A stretch of 49,993 nt of DNA, from assembly GCA_900549545.1 (NCBI GenBank), contig URPA01000008.1, positions 1-49,993 of the forward strand, read 5' to 3'. The notes under the pieces are model-generated. The model did not search any database. It was not told where the DNA came from and worked only from the letters and a program-made list of their open reading frames with translations. Shown in pieces: positions 31,328 through 40,292 of the stretch. Position 1 is the stretch's first letter. Every line of letters starts with the position of its first letter. Both the position numbers and the translations under genes were made by a program. The stretch is from an uncultured Eubacteriales bacterium (GTDB taxonomy: Bacteria > Bacillota > Clostridia > Oscillospirales > Oscillospiraceae).

Positions 31328-32509
31328 TTATGCGACTGCCGCTCTTTTCTTCTTCGCGATTGCGACTGCGATAGCGACAAGGACAGTCAGAACCACGCAG
31401 ACGATGGCCGCGAACAGGAAGCGGAAGGAGGTGTCGTTGGGCTTGATGAGGCCGGCGACAGGGGTGTAGAACAGGGCGGAGCAGACAGTGCCGAGCTGGC
31501 CTGCCATGTGGATGATGGCGCAGCCTGCGGTAGAGGCCTCAACAGTGTTGTAGTTTGTGGCATAGAGCAGAGTGCCGGGCATCTCAAAGCCGATGGAGGT
31601 GCCGACGATGAACGCGCCGATGAACACCACCACGAGAGAGGGCGCCATGTAGATAACCAGGAAACCGATGACAAGGGCGATGAAGCCGCAGCAGAGGACA
31701 TACTCATGCAGCTTTTTCTCAAAGGGATTGAAGATCAGGCCGCCGAACATACCGCCGACGAGGAAAATAGCCATGGCAGTGCCGGTGAGAGCCGCGTCGC
31801 CGAAGCCGCGCTCGGTGATGATGAAGGAGATGTTCGCGCCCATAACGCCGTAGGAGTTGATGAACACGAAGATGATAACGCCAAAGAGCCAGGTGATGGG
31901 AGCAACCTTGAGATGGCTCTTTTCGCCGGTCGCCTTTGCGGGCTTGTCAGCGGGGAAGTAGATGCAGCCAAGCACCAGGGGGATGAGCGCATAGAGGAAG
32001 GCGAGGTAGGTGTAGTTCCAGGCCTTTGCGGCGAGGACACCGCCGACGAGGGTGAGGTACATGCCGCCGCCGTTGGTGAACAGATCCTGAATACCCATGA
32101 TCTTGCTGCGGCCGGCCTCGTCGTAGTTCTCGGCGATGATGCCGTTGGAGGTGGGCATGAGGAAGCCGAAGCCAAGGCCGAGGATGGTCTGCCACATCAT
32201 GAGCATGATGAAGCTGGTGTGCAGAGCATAGCCGAGGATGGCATAGGCCACAACGAAGCCGACGCCGATCTGGCACAGAACCTTCTTGGAGACCTTAGTT
32301 GCAAGCAGTGTAGAAATGGCGCAGCCGATGAGCATCGCAAAGCCGGGCCAGTTGGACATTTCCTGCATCCACACAGTGGGAATGTTGGGGAAGGCGGCGG
32401 CTATATCCGCAAGTGCCGGCTGAAGCCCCATTCCGCCCATTTCAAGAGCGGAGACGAACAGAATGGCCAGTGTCATAAGGCCTCTGTTCTTAACTTTGGA
32501 ATTTTCCAT
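31328..32509 (-). CDS. MFS transporter linked to enoate reductases
   Basis: Major facilitator permease, ~393 aa with about 12 helices, third gene of the LysR-controlled operon. It begins MENSKVKNRGLMTLAILFVS, shows LLATKVSKKVLCQIGVGFV after helix 2 and MWQTILGLGFGFLMPTSNGI in helix 4, and ends with a basic tail (KKKRAAVA). The start at 32509 has AAGGAG eight bases upstream. It starts 37 bp after the second reductase stop. It probably imports the substrate or exports the product of the reductases; substrate unknown. Confidence 0.88.
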   Translation of the reverse strand: MENSKVKNRGLMTLAILFVSALEMGGMGLQPALADIAAAFPNIPTVWMQEMSNWPGFAMLIGCAISTLLATKVSKKVLCQIGVGFVVAYAILGYALHTSFIMLMMWQTILGLGFGFLMPTSNGIIAENYDEAGRSKIMGIQDLFTNGGGMYLTLVGGVLAAKAWNYTYLAFLYALIPLVLGCIYFPADKPAKATGEKSHLKVAPITWLFGVIIFVFINSYGVMGANISFIITERGFGDAALTGTAMAIFLVGGMFGGLIFNPFEKKLHEYVLCCGFIALVIGFLVIYMAPSLVVVFIGAFIVGTSIGFEMPGTLLYATNYNTVEASTAGCAIIHMAGQLGTVCSALFYTPVAGLIKPNDTSFRFLFAAIVCVVLTVLVAIAVAIAKKKRAAVA

Positions 32510-32546
32510 TTTCTTTTCTCCTTTATATTTATTTTCTCCAAAGTGT

Positions 32547-34502
32547 TTACAGCTCAAGCGCCATATTGAAGGCGCTGTGGTTGGCGTGCTTGATGTTCTT
32601 GACCATCTCGCAGTCGCCGATGGCAAAAACATCGGGCATGAGATTGCGCAGCTCGCGCAGCAGCGCATCGTTCTTTCTCATGCCGAAGGCGGCAACCACA
32701 TCATCGCAGGGGAGAACGGTGTGCTTCCAGTTGTGATCCTCAATCTCAACGCCCTCATCGGTGACGGCGCAGACCCTGCTGCTGCCGATGAGCTTGACGC
32801 CGTTTTTCTCCAGCAGCTCAAGCAGCATACCGCGCGGCGCGGGAGAGTGGTCGCGGGCAAACTGCTCCACGGGGAGCATGTCCACCACGGTGACGCTCTT
32901 GCCCTCCATGGCAAGCTCCAGCGCGGACTCCATACCGGAGAGTCCGCCGCCGCAGACGACTATCCGCTCGCCCACCTTTTCTCTGCCGGTGTCCACATCC
33001 AGCACATGGTGGACATTGGGCCGGTCAAGGCCGGGGATGGGAAGCATGAGCCGCTCAGAGCCTGTGGCGACGAACACCGCATCGGGGTTCATGGCCAGGA
33101 TGCTCTCGGCGGTCGCCTCGGTGTTGAGCATTATCTTCGCGCCGCACTCCATGGTGCTGCGCATGAGCCAGTCAAGATGGCGGCGCATATCGAACTTGAA
33201 GGACAGGCAGCTTATCTCGTGCAGTCTGCCGCCGAGCTTATCGCCCTTTTCGATGAGCGTCACATCGTGGCCGCGGTCGGCAAGGGTCTTTGCCGCCATG
33301 CACCCGGCAACGCCGCCGCCGATGACGATGACCTTCTGCGGGTGGCGGGAGGGCTGAATCTCGCCCAGCTCCGCCTCGCGGCCGAGCATGGGGTTTGTGG
33401 CGCAGCGCAGATGGACAATATCCGCCGGGGCGCACTCGTGGCAGCGCAGGCAGGGGCGGGTCTTGTCCTCCTGCCCGCGATAGGCGTTATACAGGGTCTT
33501 GGGGTCGCACATGAGCTGGCGCGCCATGGCGACCATGTCGGCTTTGCCGGAGGCGATGATCTCCTCCGCCTCGTCAATGGTGGTGATGCTGCCGACGACA
33601 GTGACGGGGATATGTACACCGGGGTCCTTCTTCACCGCCTCCGACCACTTGGTGTTGTGGCAGTGGGGCAGGTAGAAGGCGGGCATGGTATAGGGCATGT
33701 ATCTCGGCTCAACTATAAGCCCCTGAGAAACATGGACGGTGTCGATATACTGCTGGGCGAGCTTTATGAAGGCGATGGTCTCATCAATCTGCATGCCGCC
33801 GGGAATAAGCTCGTCACCGCTGATGCGCATGTCGATGCAGATGCCCCTGCCGACGCGCTCCCGGATGGCGGCAAGCACCTCCAGCGGGTAACGCACGCGG
33901 TTTTCAAAGCTGCCGCCGTAGTTATCCGTGCGGTGGTTAAAGCGCGGGGAGAGAAACTGCGCCAGAAGATTGCCGTGCGCGGCGTGGATCATGACCATGT
34001 CAAAGCCGGACTTCATCACCCGCTCGGTCACATCGCAGTACTCGCGCTTGACGGTCTCCATATCCTCAACGGTCATCTCGCGGATATGGTTGTCGCCGCC
34101 CTCAACGGGGATGGGCGTGGGCGCGATGGCGTCCTCGCCGGGACGAAACTGCTTCGGGGCGGAGCGTCCCGCATGGACAAGCTCAACCGAGAGCTTCGCG
34201 CCGTAGCGGTGGGCGGCCTCGGACAGGCGGCGCAGGTCTGTCATGTTGTCATCGCTGGTGACATCCAGCGCGCCGAAGAAGTCAACGCCGTTTATGTGGT
34301 CAACCGGGGTAGAGCCGATGGTGATAACGCCAACGCCGGTTCTGGCCTGATTCTTCACATAGCCCAGCAGCTCCGCGGACACGCCGCCGCTCGGGGTGGA
34401 GAGGCTGCTGACCATGGGCGAGAACTGGATGCGGTTTTTGACCTCCATATTGCCTATTTTTATAGGCGTGAAAACATATTTGTAATGATTGAAGCTGCTC
34501 AT
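32547..34502 (-). CDS. 2-enoate-reductase-type NADH:flavin oxidoreductase (copy 2)
   Basis: Three-domain reductase of 651 aa in the Old Yellow Enzyme/2,4-dienoyl-CoA reductase family. FMN TIM barrel, residues 1-~350: FTPIKIGNMEVKNRIQFSPM, IHAAHGNLLAQFLSPRFNHR and DNYGGSFENR. A [4Fe-4S] motif follows, CLRCHECAPADIVHLRC (~350-366). The FAD/NAD domain has VIVIGGGVAGCMAAKTLADRG (in part, ~391) and a second GGGLSGMESALELA. These enzymes reduce C=C bonds of enoates (cinnamate reductase FldZ, BaiCD/BaiH, FadH). Substrate not predictable. It lies 9 bp after copy 1. Confidence 0.9.
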   Translation of the reverse strand: MSSFNHYKYVFTPIKIGNMEVKNRIQFSPMVSSLSTPSGGVSAELLGYVKNQARTGVGVITIGSTPVDHINGVDFFGALDVTSDDNMTDLRRLSEAAHRYGAKLSVELVHAGRSAPKQFRPGEDAIAPTPIPVEGGDNHIREMTVEDMETVKREYCDVTERVMKSGFDMVMIHAAHGNLLAQFLSPRFNHRTDNYGGSFENRVRYPLEVLAAIRERVGRGICIDMRISGDELIPGGMQIDETIAFIKLAQQYIDTVHVSQGLIVEPRYMPYTMPAFYLPHCHNTKWSEAVKKDPGVHIPVTVVGSITTIDEAEEIIASGKADMVAMARQLMCDPKTLYNAYRGQEDKTRPCLRCHECAPADIVHLRCATNPMLGREAELGEIQPSRHPQKVIVIGGGVAGCMAAKTLADRGHDVTLIEKGDKLGGRLHEISCLSFKFDMRRHLDWLMRSTMECGAKIMLNTEATAESILAMNPDAVFVATGSERLMLPIPGLDRPNVHHVLDVDTGREKVGERIVVCGGGLSGMESALELAMEGKSVTVVDMLPVEQFARDHSPAPRGMLLELLEKNGVKLIGSSRVCAVTDEGVEIEDHNWKHTVLPCDDVVAAFGMRKNDALLRELRNLMPDVFAIGDCEMVKNIKHANHSAFNMALEL

Positions 34503-34511
34503 ATTTCCCCC

Positions 34512-36497
34512 TTAGATTCTGCCGATGTCTCTTGCGGCATAGTAGGCCTGAGAGGTCGCCTGATAGATGGTTGCGGGGACAACGCAGTCGCCAATGACGC
34601 GGAAATCCGGCGCGCAGAAGCGGAACTGCTCCGCCTCGTCGGCAAGCGGGGTCTGGCCGACGGCGTAAATGACGGTGTCCGCCTCGTAGAGCTTCTCGCC
34701 CTCGGCATCCCTGCCGACAACGCCCTTGTCGGTAATCTCAACGGGGCTGGTGTTCATGGCGGTGTGTACGCCCCGGATATGGAACTGCTCGCCTATGGCC
34801 TGACCATGCAGACCGTTTGCGCCGATTTTTATCTCGCTGTGGCGGTGCATGACGGTAACATCGCGGCCGAGAATCGCCAGATGAATGGCAAGCTCCGCAC
34901 CGACGAGACCGCCGCCGATAACGACAACCTTTTTGCCGACCTCGTCCGTGTGGGTATAGGCATAGTCGGCAGCCATGACATTGCTCCCGTCATAGCCCTT
35001 GAGGTAGGTGGGCACTTTGGGCACAGAGCCGAGCGCCGCGATGACCGCGTCAGGCTCAAGGCTGTCCACCAGCTCCTTGGTGGCGGGAGTTCCCAGCATG
35101 ACGGTGATGTTGGGGTTATTCAGCACACGCTGTGCCTGCCGCTGAATGTAGAGGTCGAGCTTTTTCTTGAAGGAGACCTCCTTCTCTATAAGCAGCACGC
35201 CGCCGAGCTGGCCCGTCTTTTCAATGAGGGTGACGGTGTGGCCGCGCTTTGCGCAGTCAAGAGCCGCTTCCATGCCGGCGATACCGCCGCCGACAACGAC
35301 GACCTTCTGCTTGTTCGTGGGCGGCACGTCGTATTTATTCTCAAGCTCTCTGCCGATGATGGGGTTAATCGCGCAGCCGTACTGCCCGGTGGTGATGAGC
35401 TGGCTGAAGCAGGTGTAGCAGCGCAGGCACTCGTTAATGTCGCAGTCCTTGCCGGCTCTGGCCTTGTTGGGCAGGTCGGGGTCTGCAATAAGGCCGCGGG
35501 CAATCTCGATAACATCGACAACGCCGTCCGCGATGGCCTTTTCCATAAAGGCGGGGTCGCTGAAGGAGCCGACGGTGGCAACCGGGGTCTTGACCACCTT
35601 TTTGACGGCGGCGGCGTACTTCATGTTCACGCCCTCGGGCAGGAACATGGACGGGTGCATCACGACGAAGGACTCAATAACCTCGTGGTTGCCGCAGGAG
35701 CAGTGGATAATGTCGCAGTGACCATCGATCTGCTTTGCCATCTCGATGCCGTCCTCAATACCGTAGCCGACGGAGTTTGCCTCGGAGGCGGACATTCTGA
35801 AATCAATCAGGAAGTCCTTGCCGCAGACCTCTTTTATTCTGTCGCACACGGCGATGGGGAAACGCATACGGTTTTCAATGCTGCCGCCCCATTTGTCGGT
35901 GCGGTGGTTCACCAGCGGGGACATGAACTGGTTGAGCAGCCAGCCGTGGCCGCCGTGGAGCAGCACCATGTTAAAGCCCGCCTTCTTGACGCGCAGCGCG
36001 GCCTCGGCGTATTTTTCAATGGTGTCAAGGATGGCCTCCTCCGGCATCTCGGGCAGGGTCGCGCCGTGCAGGCGGGCGCTTGCCTTGTCGCTGTCGCCGC
36101 CTATAACGGTCTCGGACGGCGCCCAGACGGTATTGCCCTCAATGTAGGACTGGCTGGAGAACATGCCGGCGTGCATAAGCTCAATGGAGGCAACCGCGCC
36201 GTGCTTGTTGATGGCGTCCGCGACGGTGGCGAGGTGGGAAACGCACTCATCTGTGTCCAGCGCGAGGAACTTCGGAATGTCCACGCCATGGACGGAGTCA
36301 ACATACGCCTCGCCCACATGGACGACCGCCGCGCCGCCGCGCGCCTTGGCCTCGTAATAGGCCATCAGCGGCTCAGTAGCGATGCGCTGAGGGGTCAGGT
36401 CGCAGTAGCCGGTGGGTGCGGCAAAAATTCTGTTGCGCAGGATTGTCCTGCCGAGCTTGAGGGGCTTAAAAAGATTGGGGTATTTTATCTGATACAT
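34512..36497 (-). CDS. 2-enoate-reductase-type NADH:flavin oxidoreductase (copy 1)
   Basis: Paralogue of the next gene, 661 aa, same architecture. Barrel: FKPLKLGRTILRNRIFAAPT, LLHGGHGWLLNQFMSPLVNH and DKWGGSIENRMRFP. Fe-S cysteines: CLRCYTCFSQ with a later GCAINP. FAD/NAD domain: VVVVGGGIAGMEAALDCAKR and VVVIGGGLVGAELAIHLAI. AAGGTG lies seven bases before the ATG. It is the first gene of the operon downstream of lysR. The catalytic HGxHGxxxxQF region is intact in both copies, so both are probably active, perhaps on different substrates or as a complex. Confidence 0.9.
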   Translation of the reverse strand: MYQIKYPNLFKPLKLGRTILRNRIFAAPTGYCDLTPQRIATEPLMAYYEAKARGGAAVVHVGEAYVDSVHGVDIPKFLALDTDECVSHLATVADAINKHGAVASIELMHAGMFSSQSYIEGNTVWAPSETVIGGDSDKASARLHGATLPEMPEEAILDTIEKYAEAALRVKKAGFNMVLLHGGHGWLLNQFMSPLVNHRTDKWGGSIENRMRFPIAVCDRIKEVCGKDFLIDFRMSASEANSVGYGIEDGIEMAKQIDGHCDIIHCSCGNHEVIESFVVMHPSMFLPEGVNMKYAAAVKKVVKTPVATVGSFSDPAFMEKAIADGVVDVIEIARGLIADPDLPNKARAGKDCDINECLRCYTCFSQLITTGQYGCAINPIIGRELENKYDVPPTNKQKVVVVGGGIAGMEAALDCAKRGHTVTLIEKTGQLGGVLLIEKEVSFKKKLDLYIQRQAQRVLNNPNITVMLGTPATKELVDSLEPDAVIAALGSVPKVPTYLKGYDGSNVMAADYAYTHTDEVGKKVVVIGGGLVGAELAIHLAILGRDVTVMHRHSEIKIGANGLHGQAIGEQFHIRGVHTAMNTSPVEITDKGVVGRDAEGEKLYEADTVIYAVGQTPLADEAEQFRFCAPDFRVIGDCVVPATIYQATSQAYYAARDIGRI

Positions 36498-36545
36498 TGC
36501 ATTTCACCTTTTTCTTTTTTTCGTTGACAACATTTTAGCAATAGT

Positions 36546-36613
36546 TTGTTAAAAAAAACACCATCGGTAATTTGTAGCTGCCACAATTTTTAGTTGTGTC
36601 GATTTTTTAACAA
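36546..36613. promoter_or_regulatory. Nested inverted repeats, probable LysR operator
   Basis: Outer arms TTGTTAAAAAA (36546-36556) and TTTTTTAACAA (36603-36613), flanked by AGCAA-type outer similarity, enclose an inner CACAA-N7-TTGTG (36582-36598). They lie 50-115 bp upstream of the first reductase ATG. A TAAAAT -10-like box lies nearby with a poor -35, as expected for an activator-dependent promoter. Confidence 0.5.
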
Positions 36614-36643
36614 TTTGCTGAAAAAATTAGCCTGATGGCGCAG

Positions 36644-36687
36644 AAAAAGCCCGGCGGCTCGGAGTTTTTCTTCCGAAGCCGTCGGGC
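36644..36687 (-). terminator. Terminator of lysR
   Basis: On the minus strand a GC-rich stem (36687-36650, about 15 pairs with one mismatch and one bulge) is followed by CTTTTTCTG (36649-36641). It lies 15 bp past the lysR stop and insulates lysR from the reductase operon. Confidence 0.85.
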
Positions 36688-36702
36688 AGTATATTTTGGG
36701 GC

Positions 36703-37572
36703 TCACCACTGAGAGAAGTCCTTGAGGAAGGCCTGCTCTGCATCGCTGAGGCACTTTGAGGAGCTCGTACACAGGCAGATGGTGTGGTTCCAGTTCGGCA
36801 CCTTGTCCGGCACTATGCTCAGCCCCGGCAGCTTTGTGTTCGGGTCGCCCACAAAGAAGCCGATGCCCAGCCCCATGCGGCACATCTGGCGGATGAGCTC
36901 CATATCGTTTGAGTGTATGCCGATTTTCGGCGTGAAGCCTGCGCGCAGACAGCGCTCGGCCAGCTGCTTGTGCCCCTTGTTCCCCTCGCCAAAGCCAATG
37001 AAGTTCTCATCCTTCAAAAGGCGCAGATCAATAAACTCCTCCCCCGCCAGCGGATGGTCCTCGGCAAGCATATAAAAGGTTTTATAGGTCTGGGTGGCGT
37101 GGACGGTTATGCCCTCGCGCGGCACAGGCTCAACGCAAAAGCCAATGTCCACCGTCCCGCCACGAACCGCCGCGTCCAGCGCCTCATCATCATATTCCTC
37201 CATGCTCAGGCTGATGTCCGGGTGGTTTTCCATGAACTTCAAAAAGCAGCTGCGCGGCATGACATTCACAAGCCCGTGAGGTATGCCGATATGCAGGTTG
37301 ACGCTGCCGCTGGCTTTGACATTGCTTATTTCATACAGGCTTTGCAGGTACAGCGCGTCAATCTGCTCGGCATATTTGAGCAGCACCCGCCCGTACTCTG
37401 TGGGGACAAGGGCGTTTGCGGTGCGCGTAAAGAGCGGCACGCCCAGCTCCGTCTCAAGGCTGCGGATGCTCTTGCTCATCCCCTGCTGGGTGATGTACAT
37501 GTTGTTGGCTGCCTTGGTGATGCTCATCTGGCGGCAGACCTCTATAAAATTTTCCAACTGGCGCAGCTCCAT
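36703..37572 (-). CDS. LysR-family transcriptional regulator
   Basis: LysR-type regulator of 289 aa. The N-terminal winged helix reads MELRQLENFIEVCRQMSITK then AANNMYITQQGMSKSIRSLE (quoted in parts; residues 1-65). The effector-binding domain (~90-289) includes VNLHIGIPHGLVNVMP and VDIGFCVEPVPREG. GGAGGG lies six bases before the ATG and a near-consensus promoter at 37602-37630. It is upstream of, and in the same direction as, the enoate-reductase operon, whose substrate may be its inducer. Confidence 0.93.
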   Translation of the reverse strand: MELRQLENFIEVCRQMSITKAANNMYITQQGMSKSIRSLETELGVPLFTRTANALVPTEYGRVLLKYAEQIDALYLQSLYEISNVKASGSVNLHIGIPHGLVNVMPRSCFLKFMENHPDISLSMEEYDDEALDAAVRGGTVDIGFCVEPVPREGITVHATQTYKTFYMLAEDHPLAGEEFIDLRLLKDENFIGFGEGNKGHKQLAERCLRAGFTPKIGIHSNDMELIRQMCRMGLGIGFFVGDPNTKLPGLSIVPDKVPNWNHTICLCTSSSKCLSDAEQAFLKDFSQW

Positions 37573-37601
37573 TGAACGCCCTCCTCTGCTTGGTGTTTTT
37601 T

Positions 37602-37630
37602 ATTATACACAACAAGCGTGAAAGACGCAA
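37602..37630 (-). promoter_or_regulatory. Sigma-A promoter of lysR
   Basis: On the minus strand TTGCGT (37630-37625), a 17-nt spacer and a perfect TATAAT (37607-37602) lie 29 bp before the lysR ATG. The -35 abuts the hairpin that ends the upstream operon. Confidence 0.75.
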
Positions 37631-37660
37631 GCGCCCCCGGCTCGTCGAACCGGGGGCGCT
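37630..37660 (-). terminator. GC-rich hairpin ending the CotH-VTC operon
   Basis: AGCGCCCCCGG (37630-37640) and CCGGGGGCGCT (37650-37660) form an 11-bp GC-rich stem 12 bp past the beta-helix gene's stop. The U-tract is poor (CTTGCGTCTTTC), so it may terminate imperfectly. Confidence 0.6.
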
Positions 37661-37672
37661 GGGTTTTCCATA

Positions 37673-38911
37673 TTACGCCACAGCGCTGACGCTGCGGTTT
37701 TGGTTTGCGGCGGTGTATTCCGTCCCCGCTGTCAGGTCGGGAGCGGAGAAAAACACCTGGGAGTAATCCGTGCGGGCTTCAAGGGAGGCGAGCTGCGCCG
37801 CGCCGCTGACGGTTACGCTGTCTCCGGCTTTGCCGCTGAGGGCGGCGCAGATATAGCTCTGCCCGCCGGGGACAGGCTCCGCGTTTTTGCCGGAGCCAAT
37901 GATGGCCAGCACCTCGCCGCCGGTGAGGGTGTAGCTGCCGGTGGCGTTAAAGCCGCGCTTTGCCGCGCATATGGTCACTTCCCCGCCGGAGACGGTGATG
38001 TTCCCGTCGCAGGCGGCGGCGGTGCTTGAAAGGGAGAAAAGTGAAACACTGCCGCCCGAGATGTTCAAATCAGTGACGGCCTTGAGCGCCTTGCTGCTTT
38101 TAAGCTGTCCGTCGCCCACGGCCTCGACAGCAAGCGTGCCGCTGGTGATATTGAGCTCGGTCGCGGCCGACACCCCGTCACCCTTGGCGTAGACGCTGAG
38201 CGCCCCGCCGCTGACTGTGACATAGCCCTTGCCGGGCTTGTCAGTGGCGGTGGCCTTCACGCCGTCATTCGCGGCTGTGACGCTGACTGTGCCGCCCTTT
38301 ATCTCCACGGAGTTTGCCCCACGGATACCGTTATTCATCGCGGAAACGCTGATATTCCCGCCGTTGATATCCAAATCCTTCTTGCTGCCGATGCCGTTAT
38401 TGATATAACCCAGCACCGAGAGCGCGCCATTGCCCTCGATATCCATATCATCCTCCGAGTAGAGCGCGGCACCCGAGGCATCCTCCGAAACGGGGCTGCC
38501 CTCCGTGCCGGAGGTGAGGGTGTTCACGGAGCCGTCGGCCAGGACAACGCGCAGGTCCTTCGCCTGCTTTACGTGTATCGCCGGGCCGGTGGTGCAGGCG
38601 ATGTCCGCCCCGTCTAAAATCAGCGTGACCTCGGTCGCGACCTCGCCGGTGTCGACAATGACGCAGCCGTCGTCAAGGCTGCCGCTTATGCGGTAGGTCC
38701 CGGCGGCTTTGATGTTCACTGTGCTGCCGCTGGCGGAAGCTCCGCCGCCCTTAACGGTGGCAGACGAGCCCTCGAGGGTTATAAGCGTCTCATTGGCGGT
38801 ATCCGGCGCGGCGGAAGGCGCGTCCCCGGCGGGAGAGCCGCCGCAGGCGCAGAGGCTGAGGGTAAGAGCCATGACAAGCATGGCGGAGAGCATTTTTTTG
38901 AAGTTTTTCAT
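37673..38911 (-). CDS. Cthe_2159-type beta-helix lipoprotein (DUF4353)
   Basis: Secreted lipoprotein, 412 aa: lipobox with Cys23 (...SLCAC|GG), then a linker and a long repetitive right-handed beta-helix. Repeats have the form 'D/E-L-xI-x-GGxxSVxAxxxGI', seen at INGGNISVSAMNNGIRG, EIKGGTVSVTAANDGVKAT, VSGGALSVYAKGDGVSAATE and NITSGTLAVEAVGDGQLKSS. This matches the Cthe_2159/DUF4353 family, whose founding member has a pectate-lyase-like fold and binds calcium and acidic polysaccharide. It overlaps the DUF4956 stop by one base and is the last gene of the CotH-VTC operon. Confidence 0.85.
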   Translation of the reverse strand: MKNFKKMLSAMLVMALTLSLCACGGSPAGDAPSAAPDTANETLITLEGSSATVKGGGASASGSTVNIKAAGTYRISGSLDDGCVIVDTGEVATEVTLILDGADIACTTGPAIHVKQAKDLRVVLADGSVNTLTSGTEGSPVSEDASGAALYSEDDMDIEGNGALSVLGYINNGIGSKKDLDINGGNISVSAMNNGIRGANSVEIKGGTVSVTAANDGVKATATDKPGKGYVTVSGGALSVYAKGDGVSAATELNITSGTLAVEAVGDGQLKSSKALKAVTDLNISGGSVSLFSLSSTAAACDGNITVSGGEVTICAAKRGFNATGSYTLTGGEVLAIIGSGKNAEPVPGGQSYICAALSGKAGDSVTVSGAAQLASLEARTDYSQVFFSAPDLTAGTEYTAANQNRSVSAVA

Positions 38912-39573
38912 TACATTACATCCCTATCGTGGTCCTTGCCGCAGATGATGTTGAGGTTTCCGTTGCGGCAGCGGATATCGTCAATAAACTGCTTGCTTAT
39001 CTCGGCGCTTTTGAGGTTTACGCTGTATGTAAGCTCATAGAGCGTACCCATATTGGTCGTGCGGACGCGGACAAGCTCGTGCTTGCTGGTGTATTTTTCA
39101 AAAAGGTCGTCGAAAAGTCCGTCATAGTCAAGATTCTCGGGAATGGTGATCTTGAGCTGGCGGCGGAAGCTCCCGCCCTCGCCGAAGTGGAGCGCCGTGA
39201 GCGCGCCGGTGAGCACGGCCATGACCAGGAAAAACAGCACCGCGTAGCCCACGTAGCCCATGCCGCAGGCAAGGCCGATGGCCACGGTGAGGAACAGCCC
39301 GGTTATCTCCCGCGCGGTTCCGGGCACGCTGCGAAAGCGCACCAGCGCGAAGGTTCCCGCCACAGCGAGGCCCGCGCCGATATTGCCGTTGACCATCATT
39401 ATGACAATGGTCACAATAGGCGGGAGCATCGCGAGCGACTGGGCAAGAGAGCTGCTGTGGAAATTCTTCGCGGAGAACACCAGCGCCGACAGAACGCCCA
39501 GCACAATGGATACACCCACGCAGATGAGAAACGCAGAGACCGTCATTTCCGCGCCGATAACACTGTTAAACAT
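38911..39573 (-). CDS. DUF4956 membrane protein
   Basis: Integral membrane protein of 220 aa with about four N-terminal helices (residues 8-125) and a soluble C-terminal domain. The loop VAGTFALVRFRSVPGTAREI is the family's characteristic conserved motif. The C-terminal domain has ITIPENLDYDGLFDDLFEKY. Function is unknown; in many Clostridia genomes this family is found beside VTC-domain and CotH proteins. It overlaps the VTC gene by 8 bp and the beta-helix gene by one base. Confidence 0.87.
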   Translation of the reverse strand: MFNSVIGAEMTVSAFLICVGVSIVLGVLSALVFSAKNFHSSSLAQSLAMLPPIVTIVIMMVNGNIGAGLAVAGTFALVRFRSVPGTAREITGLFLTVAIGLACGMGYVGYAVLFFLVMAVLTGALTALHFGEGGSFRRQLKITIPENLDYDGLFDDLFEKYTSKHELVRVRTTNMGTLYELTYSVNLKSAEISKQFIDDIRCRNGNLNIICGKDHDRDVM

Positions 39574-40288
39574 CGAAAACCAACCCTTCCACCCGCTCTT
39601 TCAGGACATTTTCCGTGTAGCAGGTGCCGTATTTTGAAAAGCTCACCGGAAAAATTTCCAGCTCACTGAGTGCCCGGGCAAGCCACAGCGGGGCCGCGCC
39701 CGGAATTTTTATCTCCATGAGTATGCCCCCGTCCCTGACGAGCGGCTCCCCGTGGCTGCCGGCGGTGAGGGACAAGTCCTCCTGCCGCCAGCGGATATTT
39801 TCATCAAAGGTTATGCGCAGCTCCTTATCCTCCCGGCCCCGGTAGCTGCTCCTGTCGCAGGCGATGAGCACCTTGGGGCTGGGCCGGTTTTCCTTCAAAA
39901 ACCAGTCGATCTCATTGATGACCTGACCGCCGCGGTCGGGGGCGGCCTTCCCGGCGAGATAGGCCTCGGCCGCCGCCGCGGGCATGACCGCCCTGCGCTT
40001 ATACACAACGCCCTTGAACTTTTTCTTGAGCTCCAGAAACACGGGGTCGTTCTCCCCGGGCACGCCGTAGCTGCGCAGGCGGAGCTTCTCCTTGTACACG
40101 GGCTTATCTATCGAGTGCCGGATAAGGTGATAGTCCCAGCCGTCGTAATAGATGCTGCAAACCGTGCTTTTGGGGTACTCGTCCGGCTCTATGTACTCGC
40201 CGATGCGCGCCAGAAAGCCCCGGTACTTCTCGGGTGTGAGCATATATTTTTTTTCATAGCGCTTGAATGTAAGCTTTGTATCTCCCAT
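39566..40288 (-). CDS. VTC-domain protein (polyphosphate-polymerase-like)
   Basis: Cytosolic 240-aa protein with the VTC domain found in yeast Vtc4, which makes polyphosphate from ATP in a basic tunnel. Tunnel-type residues are present: FKRYEKKY (8-15), KEKLRLRSYG with Arg70/Arg72, FLELKKKFKG with Glu86, Lys88 and Lys90, KRR at 97-99 and a late ILMEIKIPG acidic strand. There is no SPX domain or membrane helix, so the adjacent DUF4956 protein could be its membrane partner. The ATG at 40288 has GGGGAG upstream and lies 4 bp after the cotH stop. Enzymatic activity not demonstrated. Confidence 0.85.
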   Translation of the reverse strand: MGDTKLTFKRYEKKYMLTPEKYRGFLARIGEYIEPDEYPKSTVCSIYYDGWDYHLIRHSIDKPVYKEKLRLRSYGVPGENDPVFLELKKKFKGVVYKRRAVMPAAAAEAYLAGKAAPDRGGQVINEIDWFLKENRPSPKVLIACDRSSYRGREDKELRITFDENIRWRQEDLSLTAGSHGEPLVRDGGILMEIKIPGAAPLWLARALSELEIFPVSFSKYGTCYTENVLKERVEGLVFDV

Positions 40289-40292
40289 GGCG

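Noticed and set aside
32463..36527. A 1354-codon plus-strand open frame antisense to both reductase genes
   Set aside because: It lacks any recognisable domain, has low-complexity His/Gly/Ala/Asp composition and lies wholly opposite two clearly conserved enzymes. High-GC codon usage on the minus strand explains it.
36703..36883. Antisense and frame-shifted short frames within lysR
   Set aside because: They conflict with the intact LysR protein, which spans the region at normal length.
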